Shown one piece after another: positions 8,871 through 17,341 of a stretch of 64,000 nucleotides of DNA (position 1 is the stretch's first letter; each line of letters opens with the position of its first letter). The position numbers were made by a program, and so were the translations under genes. The stretch is from the NCBI GenBank assembly GCA_963766445.1, contig CAVXZW010000012.1:124001-188000 (forward strand), in the 5' to 3' direction. A model generated the notes under the pieces. The model searched no databases. It saw nothing but the letters and a program-made list of their open reading frames with translations, and was not told where the DNA came from. The DNA is from JAICYJ01 sp963766445. Lineage in GTDB: Bacteria; Actinomycetota; Thermoleophilia; Gaiellales; JAICJC01.

Positions 8871-9256
8871 TCCCGGCGGCGATGCGCGACGAGATCGTCG
8901 CGCACGCACGGGCGGGGCTGCCGAACGAGGCATGCGGCATCATCGCCGGGCTCGACGGCCGCGCCGAGCGCTTCTTCGCGGCCCAACCGGACGAGCCCAG
9001 CCCCTACTACTACCGGATCGAGTCGCGCGACCAGATCCGGATCATGAACGAGATCGACGACGCCGGCCTCGATCTGATCGGCATCTACCACTCACACGTG
9101 TCATCGCCGGCCTACCCCTCGCGCACCGACGCCGAGCAGGCCTTCTGGCCGGACGCGACCTATGTAATCGTGTCGCTGGCAGGCGGCGGCGCCGACATCA
9201 AGGGCTACCGGATCGCTGACATGGCGGTCACCGAGCAGCCGCTCAGCTTCGAGTAG
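8867..9256 (+). CDS. mec: JAMM/MPN+ metalloprotease, Mec-type
   Basis: 129 aa. Zinc-binding JAMM motif is complete: Glu in NEACGIIAGL and HSHVSSPAYPSRTD (HxH, seven residues, Ser, two residues, Asp). Homologues release cysteine from the CysO-Cys adduct, regenerating the carrier. GTG 8867 overlaps the cysM stop (GTGA); GTG 8864 is also possible. Completes a self-contained cysteine module with the three genes upstream. Confidence 0.9.
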   Translation: MIPAAMRDEIVAHARAGLPNEACGIIAGLDGRAERFFAAQPDEPSPYYYRIESRDQIRIMNEIDDAGLDLIGIYHSHVSSPAYPSRTDAEQAFWPDATYVIVSLAGGGADIKGYRIADMAVTEQPLSFE

Positions 9257-9294
9257 CGGGCGCGTCACGGCCGGTCACGGCCGCGTCTCACCGC

Positions 9295-9333
9295 GGTGAC
9301 GCAACACCCGCGTCTGGCACCGTGTTGCCAACG
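9295..9333. repeat. palindromic intergenic repeat, copy 1
   Basis: GCAACAC ... GTGTTGC arms around a CGCGTCTGGCACC core. Nearly identical to 9422-9461 (two substitutions and one missing G). Confidence 0.7.
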
Positions 9334-9421
9334 GCGAGGTCACAAGGCGATCGATGAGCGGCGGCGGATGCAGCAGAGCTCGGCGAAACGCCGGCGGGGT
9401 GGAACGCGGCCGCCACGCCCC

Positions 9422-9461
9422 GGTGGCGCAACACCCGCGCCTGGCACCGGTGTTGCCAACG
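9422..9461. repeat. palindromic intergenic repeat, copy 2
   Basis: Arms GCAACACC and GGTGTTGC with core GGCACCGGTG; can fold as a hairpin. Same orientation as copy 1, 127 bases downstream. Confidence 0.7.
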
Positions 9462-9496
9462 CGCGCGTGACGACGTGTGTCCGGGGTGTGGCGACG

Positions 9497-9973
9497 TTAG
9501 CTGGGTGCGTCGACCGTTGCCGCCGCGACCGGGCGGTTCTCGAACACGGTCGCGAGCACCACCACGGTGCGTGTGCGCTCGACCGAGTCGAGGGCACGGA
9601 TCTCCCACACGAGGTGCTCCAACGCCGGCATCGACTCGGCGCGCACCTTCAGGAGCAGCGTCTCCTCGCCGGCGACGTGGTGGCATTCCTGCACCCACGG
9701 CGTGTCGGCGAATAGCTCCTCCACCGGGCTGCGCGGCCCGGCTTTCTGCGATACGAAGATGAACGCAGTCACGCCGGCTCCGACCAGGGCCGGATCGATT
9801 TCGGCCTGGTAGCCGCGGATCACGCCGCGGGCCTCGAGCTTCTTGATCCGCTCGTGCGCCGCCGTGGCCGACACCCCCACCCGGGAGCCGATATCGGCGT
9901 ACGTCGTGCGGCCCTCACGCTGGAGGATCTCGATGATCGCGTGATCGGTTGCGCTCAGCTCTGCGGGCGGCAT
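9497..9973 (-). CDS. Lrp/AsnC family transcriptional regulator
   Basis: 158 aa. N-terminal winged helix-turn-helix (DHAIIEILQREGRTTYADIG, VGVSATAAHERIKKL) followed by an RAM-type effector domain (GVTAFIFVSQK, HHVAGEETLLLKVRAES, TRTVVVLATVFE). These regulators sense amino acids; target unknown. ATG 9973 is chosen over upstream in-frame codons because the conserved domain begins within ten residues and a TATCGT box lies 11 bases ahead. Divergent from the pterin dehydratase gene with 37 bases between starts, so it may control that gene. Confidence 0.88.
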   Translation of the reverse strand: MPPAELSATDHAIIEILQREGRTTYADIGSRVGVSATAAHERIKKLEARGVIRGYQAEIDPALVGAGVTAFIFVSQKAGPRSPVEELFADTPWVQECHHVAGEETLLLKVRAESMPALEHLVWEIRALDSVERTRTVVVLATVFENRPVAAATVDAPS

Positions 9974-9984
9974 GGGAGAAGCGC

Positions 9985-10002
9985 ACGATACAGCGGTAAG
10001 CT
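9985..10002. promoter_or_regulatory. divergent -10 boxes between asnC-like and pterin dehydratase genes
   Basis: TATCGT on the minus strand (9985-9990, 11 bases from ATG 9973) and TAAGCT on the plus strand (9997-10002, 8 bases from ATG 10011). Confidence 0.45.
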
Positions 10003-10010
10003 GCGACGCG

Positions 10011-10301
10011 ATGGACGTACTCACACCGGATCAGCTGGCTGCGGCCCTCGAATCGCTGGGCAGCGGCTGGTCGGAGCAGGCCGGCGCCCTGCACAAACGC
10101 TATGCGTTCGACGACTTCGCCCGGGCGATGGCCTTCGCAAACCGGGTGGCGGACGCCGCCGAGGCGGCCGACCATCACCCCGACATGCTCGTCGGCTGGG
10201 GCCGCGTCGAGCTCGACTGGGTCAACCACAGCGCCGGCGGCATCACCGACCGCGACGTCGAGATGGCCCGGCGCTCGGACGAGCTGGCCGCCTCAGCCTG
10301 A
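10011..10301 (+). CDS. 4a-hydroxytetrahydrobiopterin dehydratase (pterin-4-alpha-carbinolamine dehydratase)
   Basis: 96 aa, full length for the family. Carries the active-site signature EAADHHPDMLVGWGRVE with the paired histidines and the terminal GGITDRD. Dehydrates the 4a-carbinolamine formed by aromatic amino acid hydroxylases, or acts in molybdopterin or other pterin metabolism where no hydroxylase exists; none is in the window. The start follows a TAAGCT box by eight bases. The 3' end overlaps the convergent CorC-like gene by nine bases. Confidence 0.88.
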   Translation: MDVLTPDQLAAALESLGSGWSEQAGALHKRYAFDDFARAMAFANRVADAAEAADHHPDMLVGWGRVELDWVNHSAGGITDRDVEMARRSDELAASA

Positions 10302-11675
10302 GGCCTGGCCCCGCTCCTCGGCCGCCGGCTCCGTTTCGGGCGCCTTCAGCGTCACGTCCACCTCGACGATTCGCGGGCCGTCCACCCCGCTCACCTCGAA
10401 CCGCACGCCGTCGGTCTTGACGGAGTCGCCCACCTTCGGCGCGCGGCCCAGCTCGCCGAACACGTAGCCGCCGACGCTGTGGTAGTCCTCGTCGGGCAGC
10501 GACGTTCCGAACCGCACGTTGAACTCCTCGATCGGGAACGACCCGCCCAGCCGCATGCGCCCGACGCCCAGTCGCCGGATGCCCGCCTCCGGCACGTCGA
10601 ACTCGTCGCCGATCTCGCCCACGATCTCCTCCAGCAGGTCCTCCAGCGTGGCGAGGCCCGCCAGCGAGCCGTACTCGTCCACGACGATGGCCATGTGGTT
10701 CGAGGTCGCACGGAAGTCGGACAGCAGCTCGTCCAGCCGCTTCGTCTCGGGAACCATGATCGCCGGGCGAAGCAGCGCGCGCACGTCCACCCCGTCGATC
10801 CCGCGGTCGTGCAGCGCCGCGAACAGGTCGCGCACGTGCAGCACGCCGACCACGTCGTCCAGCTCGCCGTCGTAGACCGGATAGCGCGTGTAGGGGTGCT
10901 GAAGCATCAGCCGCAGCAGCTCCGCCACCGGCAGCTCCAGGGGCAGCGCCACCACGTCCGGGCGCGGCACCATCACGTCGGCCGCGTCCTTGTCGGCGAA
11001 CGCGAACACCTTGTGGAGCATCGTCTGCTCCTCCTCCTCCAGCACGCCCTGCTCGCGGCTGGCCGTGACCAGCATCTTCAGCTCCTCCTCGGAGTGCACC
11101 GACGAGCGCCGCGCCCCCGGTGGCAGCCCCAGCCAGCGCAGCACGGCCGCGCTGGCCGCCACGAGCGCCCAGATGAACGGCCGGAAGATCGCATAGAAGA
11201 CGTTGATCGGCGTCGCCACCACCAGCGCCACCCGCTCCGCGTGCTGCAGCGTGTAGCTCTTTGGCACGATCTCGCCCAGCACCACGTGGAAGAACGACAG
11301 GATCGAGAAGGCCAGGATCGCCGAGATCGTCAGCGCCACGCCTCCATGCCAGCTGGACGGCAACCAGCCCAGCGGCGTGTCCAGCAGGTTCGAGATGACA
11401 GGCTCGCCGATGGCACCGAGCGCCAGGCTGGAGAGCGTCACGCCCAGCTGGATGGCCGAGATGAAGCGAGCCGGATTCTGCTGCAGGTCAGAGACCCGGC
11501 GGGCGCCGCGGCTGCCCTGATCGACCAGCTCCTGGACGCGTGTCCGGCGCATCGTGACCAGTGCGTACTCGGCCGCCACGAAGAAGCCGTTGGCAAGGAC
11601 GATCAGCAGGACCGCGAGCAGCGCGAGTGCGGTTCTCATGCCGGGCAGGTACTCGGAGGCTCGTCGCTCACGCAC
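10293..11675 (-). CDS. CNNM/CorC-HlyC family membrane protein with CBS pair
   Basis: About 460 aa. DUF21/CNNM transmembrane domain (~12-200, with ANGFFVAAEYALV, FHVVLGEIVPKSY), a CBS pair (DVMVPRPDVVALPLE, MAIVVDEYGSLAGLATLEDLLEEIVGEIGDE) and a C-terminal CorC/HlyC domain (YHSVGGYVFGELG). Family members are linked to magnesium/cobalt efflux or homeostasis. GTG 11675 is taken as start because TAGACT lies five bases upstream; ATG 11639 (MRTALALL), which starts nearer the first membrane helix, is equally plausible. Confidence 0.85.
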   Translation of the reverse strand: MRERRASEYLPGMRTALALLAVLLIVLANGFFVAAEYALVTMRRTRVQELVDQGSRGARRVSDLQQNPARFISAIQLGVTLSSLALGAIGEPVISNLLDTPLGWLPSSWHGGVALTISAILAFSILSFFHVVLGEIVPKSYTLQHAERVALVVATPINVFYAIFRPFIWALVAASAAVLRWLGLPPGARRSSVHSEEELKMLVTASREQGVLEEEEQTMLHKVFAFADKDAADVMVPRPDVVALPLELPVAELLRLMLQHPYTRYPVYDGELDDVVGVLHVRDLFAALHDRGIDGVDVRALLRPAIMVPETKRLDELLSDFRATSNHMAIVVDEYGSLAGLATLEDLLEEIVGEIGDEFDVPEAGIRRLGVGRMRLGGSFPIEEFNVRFGTSLPDEDYHSVGGYVFGELGRAPKVGDSVKTDGVRFEVSGVDGPRIVEVDVTLKAPETEPAAEERGQASG

Positions 11676-11680
11676 CCAGG

Positions 11681-11686
11681 AGTCTA
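11681..11686 (-). promoter_or_regulatory. -10 box TAGACT of the CNNM/CorC-like gene
   Basis: Five bases before GTG 11675 and nine before a second GTG (11671) that opens an 11-codon frame ending in an ATGA overlap with ATG 11639, a possible coupled leader peptide. Confidence 0.4.
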
Positions 11687-11844
11687 CCAACGGCGGCGGA
11701 TACCTCTATGGTGCAGGGATCGCGGGAAGGGACCAGAAGTCCGCAACCGGTCGGGCGGGGTCGAAAACGGTTGGGGCTAACGGAGTGCCGGGTTCCTGCC
11801 GATACACCTCACCGGTGGCAAATGCCGCGACTTTTGGAGTGCAC

Positions 11845-12465
11845 GTGAGTGAGCCCATTACCTGTCTGATCGTTGATGACCACGAGGTGGTACGCGAGGG
11901 CCTGCGCCTGTCGCTGTCACGGTCGGAGAACATTCGAGTTGTCGGCGAGGCCGCCGACGGCGAGGCCGCGGTGACGCTGGCCAGGCGCCGCAAGCCCAAC
12001 GTCGTGATCCTTGATGTGCGGATGCCCGGCATGGACGGGCTGGCGGCCGCCAAGGAGATCACCAGCGAGATCCCGGAGACGGCCGTGCTGATGTTCACCG
12101 CCTTCGCCGAGCGCAGCCTGCTGACGCGCGGCCTGGAGTCGGGCGCAAAGGGCTACATCCTGAAGGAGGCGCCGCATCAGACGATCGTGCGCGCCATCCA
12201 GAAGGTGGCCGATGGCGACGGCTACGTCGATCCCGCGCTGATGCCCGCATTCCTGACCAAGGAACGCGAGAATATGCTGACAGCCCGCGAGCGTGAGATC
12301 CTTCAGCTGCTCGCCGACGGGATGTCGAATGCCGATGTTGCTGCCAAGCTCTTCATCAGCCAGGAAACGGTGAAGAGCCATGTGCGCCATATCCTCTCGA
12401 AGCTCGAGGCGGACACACGCACACATGCAGTCGCCATCGCCCTCCGCACCGCAATCATCGACTGA
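11845..12465 (+). CDS. NarL/FixJ-family response regulator
   Basis: 206 aa: receiver domain (acidic pair DDHE at 11-14, phospho-acceptor Asp57 in VILDVRMPGMDG, FTAFAE, GYILKEAP) plus LuxR-type HTH (LTAREREILQLLADGMSNADVA, SQETVKSHVRHILSKL). The frame is open 97 codons upstream, but GTG 11845 begins the conserved domain and has GGAG five bases ahead. Overlaps the next gene, a HisKA_3 kinase, by 41 bases, so they form a two-component pair. Confidence 0.9.
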   Translation: MSEPITCLIVDDHEVVREGLRLSLSRSENIRVVGEAADGEAAVTLARRRKPNVVILDVRMPGMDGLAAAKEITSEIPETAVLMFTAFAERSLLTRGLESGAKGYILKEAPHQTIVRAIQKVADGDGYVDPALMPAFLTKERENMLTAREREILQLLADGMSNADVAAKLFISQETVKSHVRHILSKLEADTRTHAVAIALRTAIID

Positions 12466-13693
12466 GCATCGGCTCCGCCAGGAGCTGATCGCGCAAGGCC
12501 GCTTCCTGGACGGTCTCGTCCGCAGCCTCGGCGCGGTCTCGGGTGGTCTCGATTCAGCCGCGGTGCTCGAGCACACGGCGGTCGAGGCGCAGCGCCTGTT
12601 CACCGCCGATGCGGTGCTGGTGCTGGTTCCGGCCGCGGGCGAGCGCTCGCTGCGGCCGGCCGCCGCCGCCGGCCTGGCGCTGGGCCCGCTGGGCGACGCA
12701 CGCGTGCCCATGGATGCCGAGGGCTCCGCGCTGGCCGTGGCCGCACGCGACCTGGTGGGAGCCGTCACCGGCCCGGCCCAGCCCGTTGACGAGGTCACCC
12801 GCCGTCTGCGTCCGCGGGCATTGCTGGCCGCCCCGCTGGTGGTGGCCGGCCGCCTGCACGCGCTGGTGGTGCTGCTCGACCTGCACGGCGGCGCCGGTTT
12901 CGGACCCGACGACCTGGCCCGCGCCACGCTGTTCGCCGACTTCGCCGCACGCGCCGCCGAGAGCGCCGCGCTGTTCGAGCGGGTGGAGGCGCTGCTGGGA
13001 CAGGCCCGCATCCGCGAGAGCGAACGGGCGGAGCTCTCGCGGAGGGTCGTGTCGGCCGAGCAGGAGGAGCGGCGCCGTCTGTCGACCTTCCTCCACGACG
13101 GCCCTGTGCAGACGCTGTCCGGCGTCAACATGATGCTGAACGCCGCCGCGGAGGCGATGGAGGCGGGTGACGCCGAGACCGCCCGGCAGGTGCTCGAGAC
13201 GGCCCGCGCGCGACAGCGGTCCGTGATCGGCGAGGTGCGCGAGCTGTCCTTCGCGCTGGAGCCCTGGACGCTGCGCGAGCAGGGCTTCGAGACCGCGCTG
13301 CAGGCGATCGCCGACCGCTTCGAGGCCGACCACCGCGTCGTCGTCACGCTCGACGTTGCAGATGCCGACGCGCTCAGCGGCGACGACCAGGTCTGCCTGT
13401 TCCAGATCGTGCGCGAGGCCATGACCAACGCGCTCAAGCATGCCAACCCGGCCACCATCGTCGTCAGCGTGCACGGCTCTCCCCGCGAGGGCCTCGAGGC
13501 GCGGGTGGTGGACGACGGCACCGGCGAGATGTCGGAGCCGGCCGACGGCCTGCCCCACCACGGCGTCGCGTCGATGCAGGAGCGCGCCGCCATCCTCAAC
13601 GGTCGGCTGGACATCGACTCGGTACCGGGCACCGGCACCACGGTGCGGGTGCTGGTCGCGGCCGGCAAGCTGCAGGAAGGCGACGGTGACTGA
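12425..13693 (+). CDS. GAF-domain sensor histidine kinase (HisKA_3/NarX type)
   Basis: 422 aa. GAF sensor (~25-180; no membrane segments, so cytoplasmic), coiled linker, HisKA_3 dimerisation domain with phospho-acceptor His about 224 in RRRLSTFLHDGPVQTL, and a HATPase_c domain (REAMTNALKHA N-box, DDGTGE G1, GVASMQERA). Phosphorylates the preceding regulator. ATG 12425 lies inside the regulator gene. Eight-base overlap with the next gene. Confidence 0.88.
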   Translation: MQSPSPSAPQSSTEHRLRQELIAQGRFLDGLVRSLGAVSGGLDSAAVLEHTAVEAQRLFTADAVLVLVPAAGERSLRPAAAAGLALGPLGDARVPMDAEGSALAVAARDLVGAVTGPAQPVDEVTRRLRPRALLAAPLVVAGRLHALVVLLDLHGGAGFGPDDLARATLFADFAARAAESAALFERVEALLGQARIRESERAELSRRVVSAEQEERRRLSTFLHDGPVQTLSGVNMMLNAAAEAMEAGDAETARQVLETARARQRSVIGEVRELSFALEPWTLREQGFETALQAIADRFEADHRVVVTLDVADADALSGDDQVCLFQIVREAMTNALKHANPATIVVSVHGSPREGLEARVVDDGTGEMSEPADGLPHHGVASMQERAAILNGRLDIDSVPGTGTTVRVLVAAGKLQEGDGD

Positions 13694-15026
13694 GACCGCG
13701 GACTTCGAGCGCGACCTGGCGCGCCTGGTCGCCGCCTGCGAGACCGGCCTCGATCTGCCGGGCATCCTCGCGGCCGCGGCCGACGCCGCCGGCGCGGCGC
13801 TCGGCGCCGGCTCGGTCTCAAGCTACGCCCTCAGCGAGCAGCGAGACGGCCTCGCCCTGCTCGCGGGCGAGGGCCCCCAGCGGCTGGAGCTGCCGGGACT
13901 TGATCCGGTCAGCGACGACGGCCGCACGCTGCTGCCGCTGGTCAGCGCGGGGCGCGTGCTGGGCGGGCTGCTGGCCGAACGAGTGGCCGAGCCGGGCGGC
14001 CTGGGACGCGCCCGTATCGCGGCCGGGATCGCGGCACAGGCGATGGAGGCCGCGCGGCTGTGGGACACCGTCGCCGGCGAGTCGGGCACGCTCGACCCGC
14101 TGACGCGCCTGCCAAACCACCTCGGCTTCCAGAGCGTGCTCGGCCGTGAGCTGGCGCGCGCCAAGCGCACCGGCCAGAGCCTGGCGGTGTCACTGGTCGA
14201 CCTGGACGGGCTGGACGGCTACACCGCGCAGCATGGAGCCGCCGAGGCCGACCGCGTGCTGCGGCTCGCGGCCGGCGGCCTGGCGGGCGGCGTCCGCAGC
14301 TACGACTGCGTCTGCCGGCTGGACGAGGGCCAGTTCGCACTGGTGCTTCCGGGCATGACCGCCGAGTCGGCGGCGGCCCTGGTCGGGCGGCTGGCCGGCG
14401 GGTTGTCGCTGGACGGCGACCCGATCACCATCTCCGGCGGCGTGGCCGCGTTCCCCGAACACGCGGCGACCAACGACGAGCTCGTGCGCCTGGCCAGCGC
14501 CGCGCTGGGTCGCTCCGGCGACGCCCGCGTGATCGCCTGGGACGGGGTCGCGGAGGGCGCCGACGACCCGGTGCGATCGCTGGAGGCGCGCGGCGCACGA
14601 TCGGCCGACTCGCGCGCCGTCAGCGAGTACGCGGGGCACATCGCAGGCGCCTGTGGTCTCGAGCCCGATCACGTCGACCGGGTGCGCCTGGCGGCGTCGC
14701 TGGACGACCCGACCGCCACCGCCGGCGAGGAGGCCGAACGCCGGCGCTTGTCCGAGCGCGTGTCCGCCGGCATGATCGACGACGAGGCGGCCGGCTGGCT
14801 GCTGGCCCGCTTCGACCCCGTGGCCGAGGCACCGCTCGAGGCCCGTGTGATCGCCGTCGCCGAGGCGTTCGTGGCCGCCGGCGGACATCGCTCGCACGCA
14901 TCGGCCGGCCTCGCGCTCTCGGTGCTCTGGCAGCAGGCGGGCGACCGGCTGGACGCGGGCTGCGTGCGCACGCTCGAGCGGCTGCTGGCCGATGAGCTCG
15001 AGCCGCAAGACGAGGTCGAGCGGTAA
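13686..15026 (+). CDS. GAF-GGDEF protein with degenerate active site and HD-like tail
   Basis: 446 aa. N-terminal GAF-like region (~1-130), then a GGDEF fold introduced by the usual LDPLTRLPNHLGF. The catalytic GGDEF is replaced by LDEGQF (~211-217), so diguanylate cyclase activity is unlikely. The last ~140 residues resemble an HD-GYP-type helical domain (YAGHIAGACGLEPDHVDRVRLAASLDD) without the His-Asp pair. Probably a c-di-GMP effector or scaffold that works with the two-component pair it overlaps. Function is inference. Confidence 0.75.
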   Translation: MTETADFERDLARLVAACETGLDLPGILAAAADAAGAALGAGSVSSYALSEQRDGLALLAGEGPQRLELPGLDPVSDDGRTLLPLVSAGRVLGGLLAERVAEPGGLGRARIAAGIAAQAMEAARLWDTVAGESGTLDPLTRLPNHLGFQSVLGRELARAKRTGQSLAVSLVDLDGLDGYTAQHGAAEADRVLRLAAGGLAGGVRSYDCVCRLDEGQFALVLPGMTAESAAALVGRLAGGLSLDGDPITISGGVAAFPEHAATNDELVRLASAALGRSGDARVIAWDGVAEGADDPVRSLEARGARSADSRAVSEYAGHIAGACGLEPDHVDRVRLAASLDDPTATAGEEAERRRLSERVSAGMIDDEAAGWLLARFDPVAEAPLEARVIAVAEAFVAAGGHRSHASAGLALSVLWQQAGDRLDAGCVRTLERLLADELEPQDEVER

Positions 15027-15032
15027 TCGATC

Positions 15033-15950
15033 TCAGGTCTTCTTGCGGCGCTGCGTGCGCTGGCGGGCGGCGATCGCCGCCTCGGGGCGCGGCGTCGGCG
15101 TGTGACCCGAGGCGACGGCCGCCGCGACCGCCGGTGTGGTGGGCGCAGTCGCGTCTGACCGCCGGCGGAACAGCACGATGAACGAGATCAGCCCGGCCAC
15201 GAACAGCACGCCCGACACCCACACGTTCACGCGCTGGCCGAAGAAGATGTCGGCCGTGTCGACCTTGAGCGTCTCCAGCGGCACACGGTAGAAGTTGTAG
15301 AGCGTTACGTAGAGCGCGAACACCGTGCCGTAGGGCACCCGTCGCCAGTACCGCCGCGTGAACCAGATCAGCACGAAGAAGACCAGCACGTCCAGGATCG
15401 ACTCGTACAGGAACATCGGCTGGAACGTGGACGAGTCTGGATAGGCCTGCGGTCGGTGAGCCTGGTCGATCTTGACCGCCCACGGCAAGTCGGAGGGCTT
15501 GCCGTACAGCTCCTGGTTGAAGTAGTTGCCCCAGCGGCCCAGCGCCTGCGCCAGGACGAGGCCGGGCGCGATGCAGTCGGCCACCCGCCAGAACGGCAGG
15601 TTCACGCGGCGGCAGCCGATCCAGCAGCCGAGCATGCCGCCCAGCACCGCACCGAAGATCGACAGCCCGCCGTTCCAGATGGCCGGGATCTGGGAGTAGT
15701 CGTTGCTGAACGAGTCCCAGGCGGTGAGGACGTGGTAGAGGCGGGCGCCGATCAGGCCGAACGGCACCGCCCACACGGCGATCGTGTAGGCCAGCTCCGG
15801 GTCCATCGAGCGGCGGCGGAACTCGCGGCGGGCGATCCATCCGGCCAGCAGCACCCCCAGGGCCAGCAGCAGGCCATACCAGCGGGCGTGGATCGGCCCG
15901 GAATTGATCAGGAACGGATCGCCCGGGCTGGGAATGGAAAGCAGCGCCAC
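15033..15950 (-). CDS. lgt: prolipoprotein diacylglyceryl transferase
   Basis: About 305 aa, seven membrane helices. Moves a diacylglyceryl group from phosphatidylglycerol to the lipobox Cys. Family signature GRWGNYFNQELYGKPS, plus FGLIGARLYHV, NGGLSIFGAVLGG and YNFYRVPLETL. A basic, Ala/Pro-rich C-terminal tail is extra. The frame extends upstream; GTG 15950 gives the typical short N-terminus before SPGDPFLINSGPIHARWYG. A lipobox protein occurs at 35374. Confidence 0.88.
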   Translation of the reverse strand: MALLSIPSPGDPFLINSGPIHARWYGLLLALGVLLAGWIARREFRRRSMDPELAYTIAVWAVPFGLIGARLYHVLTAWDSFSNDYSQIPAIWNGGLSIFGAVLGGMLGCWIGCRRVNLPFWRVADCIAPGLVLAQALGRWGNYFNQELYGKPSDLPWAVKIDQAHRPQAYPDSSTFQPMFLYESILDVLVFFVLIWFTRRYWRRVPYGTVFALYVTLYNFYRVPLETLKVDTADIFFGQRVNVWVSGVLFVAGLISFIVLFRRRSDATAPTTPAVAAAVASGHTPTPRPEAAIAARQRTQRRKKT

Positions 15951-16145
15951 GAGCGGGAACCTTACAGGCGCGGTCAGGCGGAATGCGCAACCCGTATCCC
16001 GAGCACGTAGACAGATCGACCAGGGTTCGCTACCACGTGAGTAGTAGTGCACGGCTCCCCCGGGCGCTACCCGTCCAGTGCTCGAGGTCAAGAACCTCTC
16101 GACGGTGCCGATAGGCGCCATGCAGGGCCCTTCCCCCGCGACGGA
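15951..16145. other. 195-base divergent intergenic region before the Tad operon
   Basis: Should hold promoters for lgt and the Tad pilus operon, but no convincing -10 box near either start was found. Confidence 0.4.
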
Positions 16146-16532
16146 ATGCGAACCATCACTGAGCGCTCAGACCAGCAAGGACAGGCGGTGATCCAGATGG
16201 CGATAGTACTGCCGATCCTGCTCGTCCTGCTGCTCTCGATCTGGCAGCTGAGCGTCGTCTACGGCACCTGGCAGACGCTCCACAACGCGGCCTCAGTCGG
16301 CGCCCGCGCCGGCGCTGCCGCGCGCCATGGACACCACCAGGCGGCCGCCCGCGCGGCCGCCAGGGCGGCGGCCGGTGACGTCGCTCTGAAGCGCATCTCG
16401 CTCACCGCCACGAAGTCGCACGGCACCGCCACCTACACGGCGACGGCCTGCTCCACCTACGCCGTCAACCTGCTCGGAATCGTCGTCAAGTCGGGCGATC
16501 TCTGCCGCGACGCGACCAAGCAAGCCGGGTAG
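16146..16532 (+). CDS. TadE-like pseudopilin/assembly protein
   Basis: 128 aa with the TadE_pilus signature: short N-terminus, GQAVIQMAIVLPILLVLLL membrane helix with a Glu-5-like spacing lost, then NAASVGARAGAAA. In Tad systems TadE-like minor pseudopilins sit at the base of the Flp pilus. First gene of the pilus operon; 50 bases to CpaB. The usual Glu in the helix is replaced (VIQMA), so peptidase processing may differ. Confidence 0.75.
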   Translation: MRTITERSDQQGQAVIQMAIVLPILLVLLLSIWQLSVVYGTWQTLHNAASVGARAGAAARHGHHQAAARAAARAAAGDVALKRISLTATKSHGTATYTATACSTYAVNLLGIVVKSGDLCRDATKQAG

Positions 16533-16582
16533 CGACCGCAGCACTCGGCTCACCACGCAGCACCAGAAGGAGATCCGCCCAG

Positions 16583-17328
16583 ATGCCGACGCTCAGCCGT
16601 AACCTCATCATCAGCTTCGTTCTGGCGGTCGCCGCGGCGGGCGCGCTGTTCGCCTACACCTCGCACGTCCGCAAGAGCGCGGAGTCGAGCAACGACACCG
16701 TCACGGTGATCGTGGCGACGCACGAGCTGCCGGTGGGCACGACCGTGGACGACGCGCGGTCGCAGGGGTACCTGAGCTACCAGTCCGTGCGCCAGTCGGA
16801 CGTCGCAGACGGCGCCATCACCAGCTTCGCGGCCGTGAGCCGACAGGTCATCACTCAGAGCCTCTACAACGGCGACCAGCTGACGGTGAACCGGGTGGGC
16901 GCCCCCAGCACGCAGACGCCGGCCTACCAGGTGACCGGCAACTTCCGGGCGATCCGGGTGCCGTTCAACCCCAACTCGGGGCTGCTGTCCGACCTCAGCG
17001 TCAACGACCGCGTCGACGTGATGACCAGCTACCGCACGAACAACAAGGTCTTCACCTACCTGGCGGTGCCGGACGCGCTGGTGCTCGAGGTGGACGCACC
17101 GACCCTCGACTCGCGGTCAACTCCGGGTCGCAGTCGGGCTCGGTGCTGCTGTCGGTGACCGAGCAGCAGAGCCTGTTCATCGCCAACGCGTTGGCCAACT
17201 CGTCCGGCGACCAGAGCGCCAACAACATCTGGCTGGCACTGGTCGGCGCGACCGGAGCCACCTACCAGCCGATCACCGTGCCGAAGCTGCCGGGGCAGTT
17301 CCCCCATCACGGCGTCCCCACGAAGTAG
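16583..17328 (+). CDS. cpaB: Flp pilus assembly protein CpaB/RcpC (frame break near 17110)
   Basis: About 248 aa in two frames. N-terminal signal anchor (LIISFVLAVAAAGALFAY), SAF domain (VIVATHELPVGTTVDDA, GDQLTVNRVG) and RcpC domain (FRAIRVPFNPNSGLLSDLSVNDRVDVM); the end (SVLLSVTEQQSLFIANAL) is read after a break at ~17100-17117. CpaB is periplasmic/exterior and stabilises the secretion channel or pilus base. AGGAG precedes ATG 16583. Confidence 0.85.
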
Positions 17329-17341
17329 AGGAGATACACCG

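Larger units (their letters stand above)
9257..9496. other. intergenic region holding two imperfect copies of a palindromic repeat
   Basis: 240 bases between convergent genes. No gene seen. Contains two direct copies of a ~40-base element listed separately. Confidence 0.6.

Noticed and set aside
9257..9496. Possible CRISPR array because of two 40-base repeats
   Set aside because: Only two imperfect palindromic copies 127 bases apart, no regular spacers and no cas genes in the window.
16047..16145. Upstream extension of the TadE-like frame
   Set aside because: ATG 16146 gives the normal short N-terminus; the 33 extra codons are Pro/Arg-rich and unlike the family.
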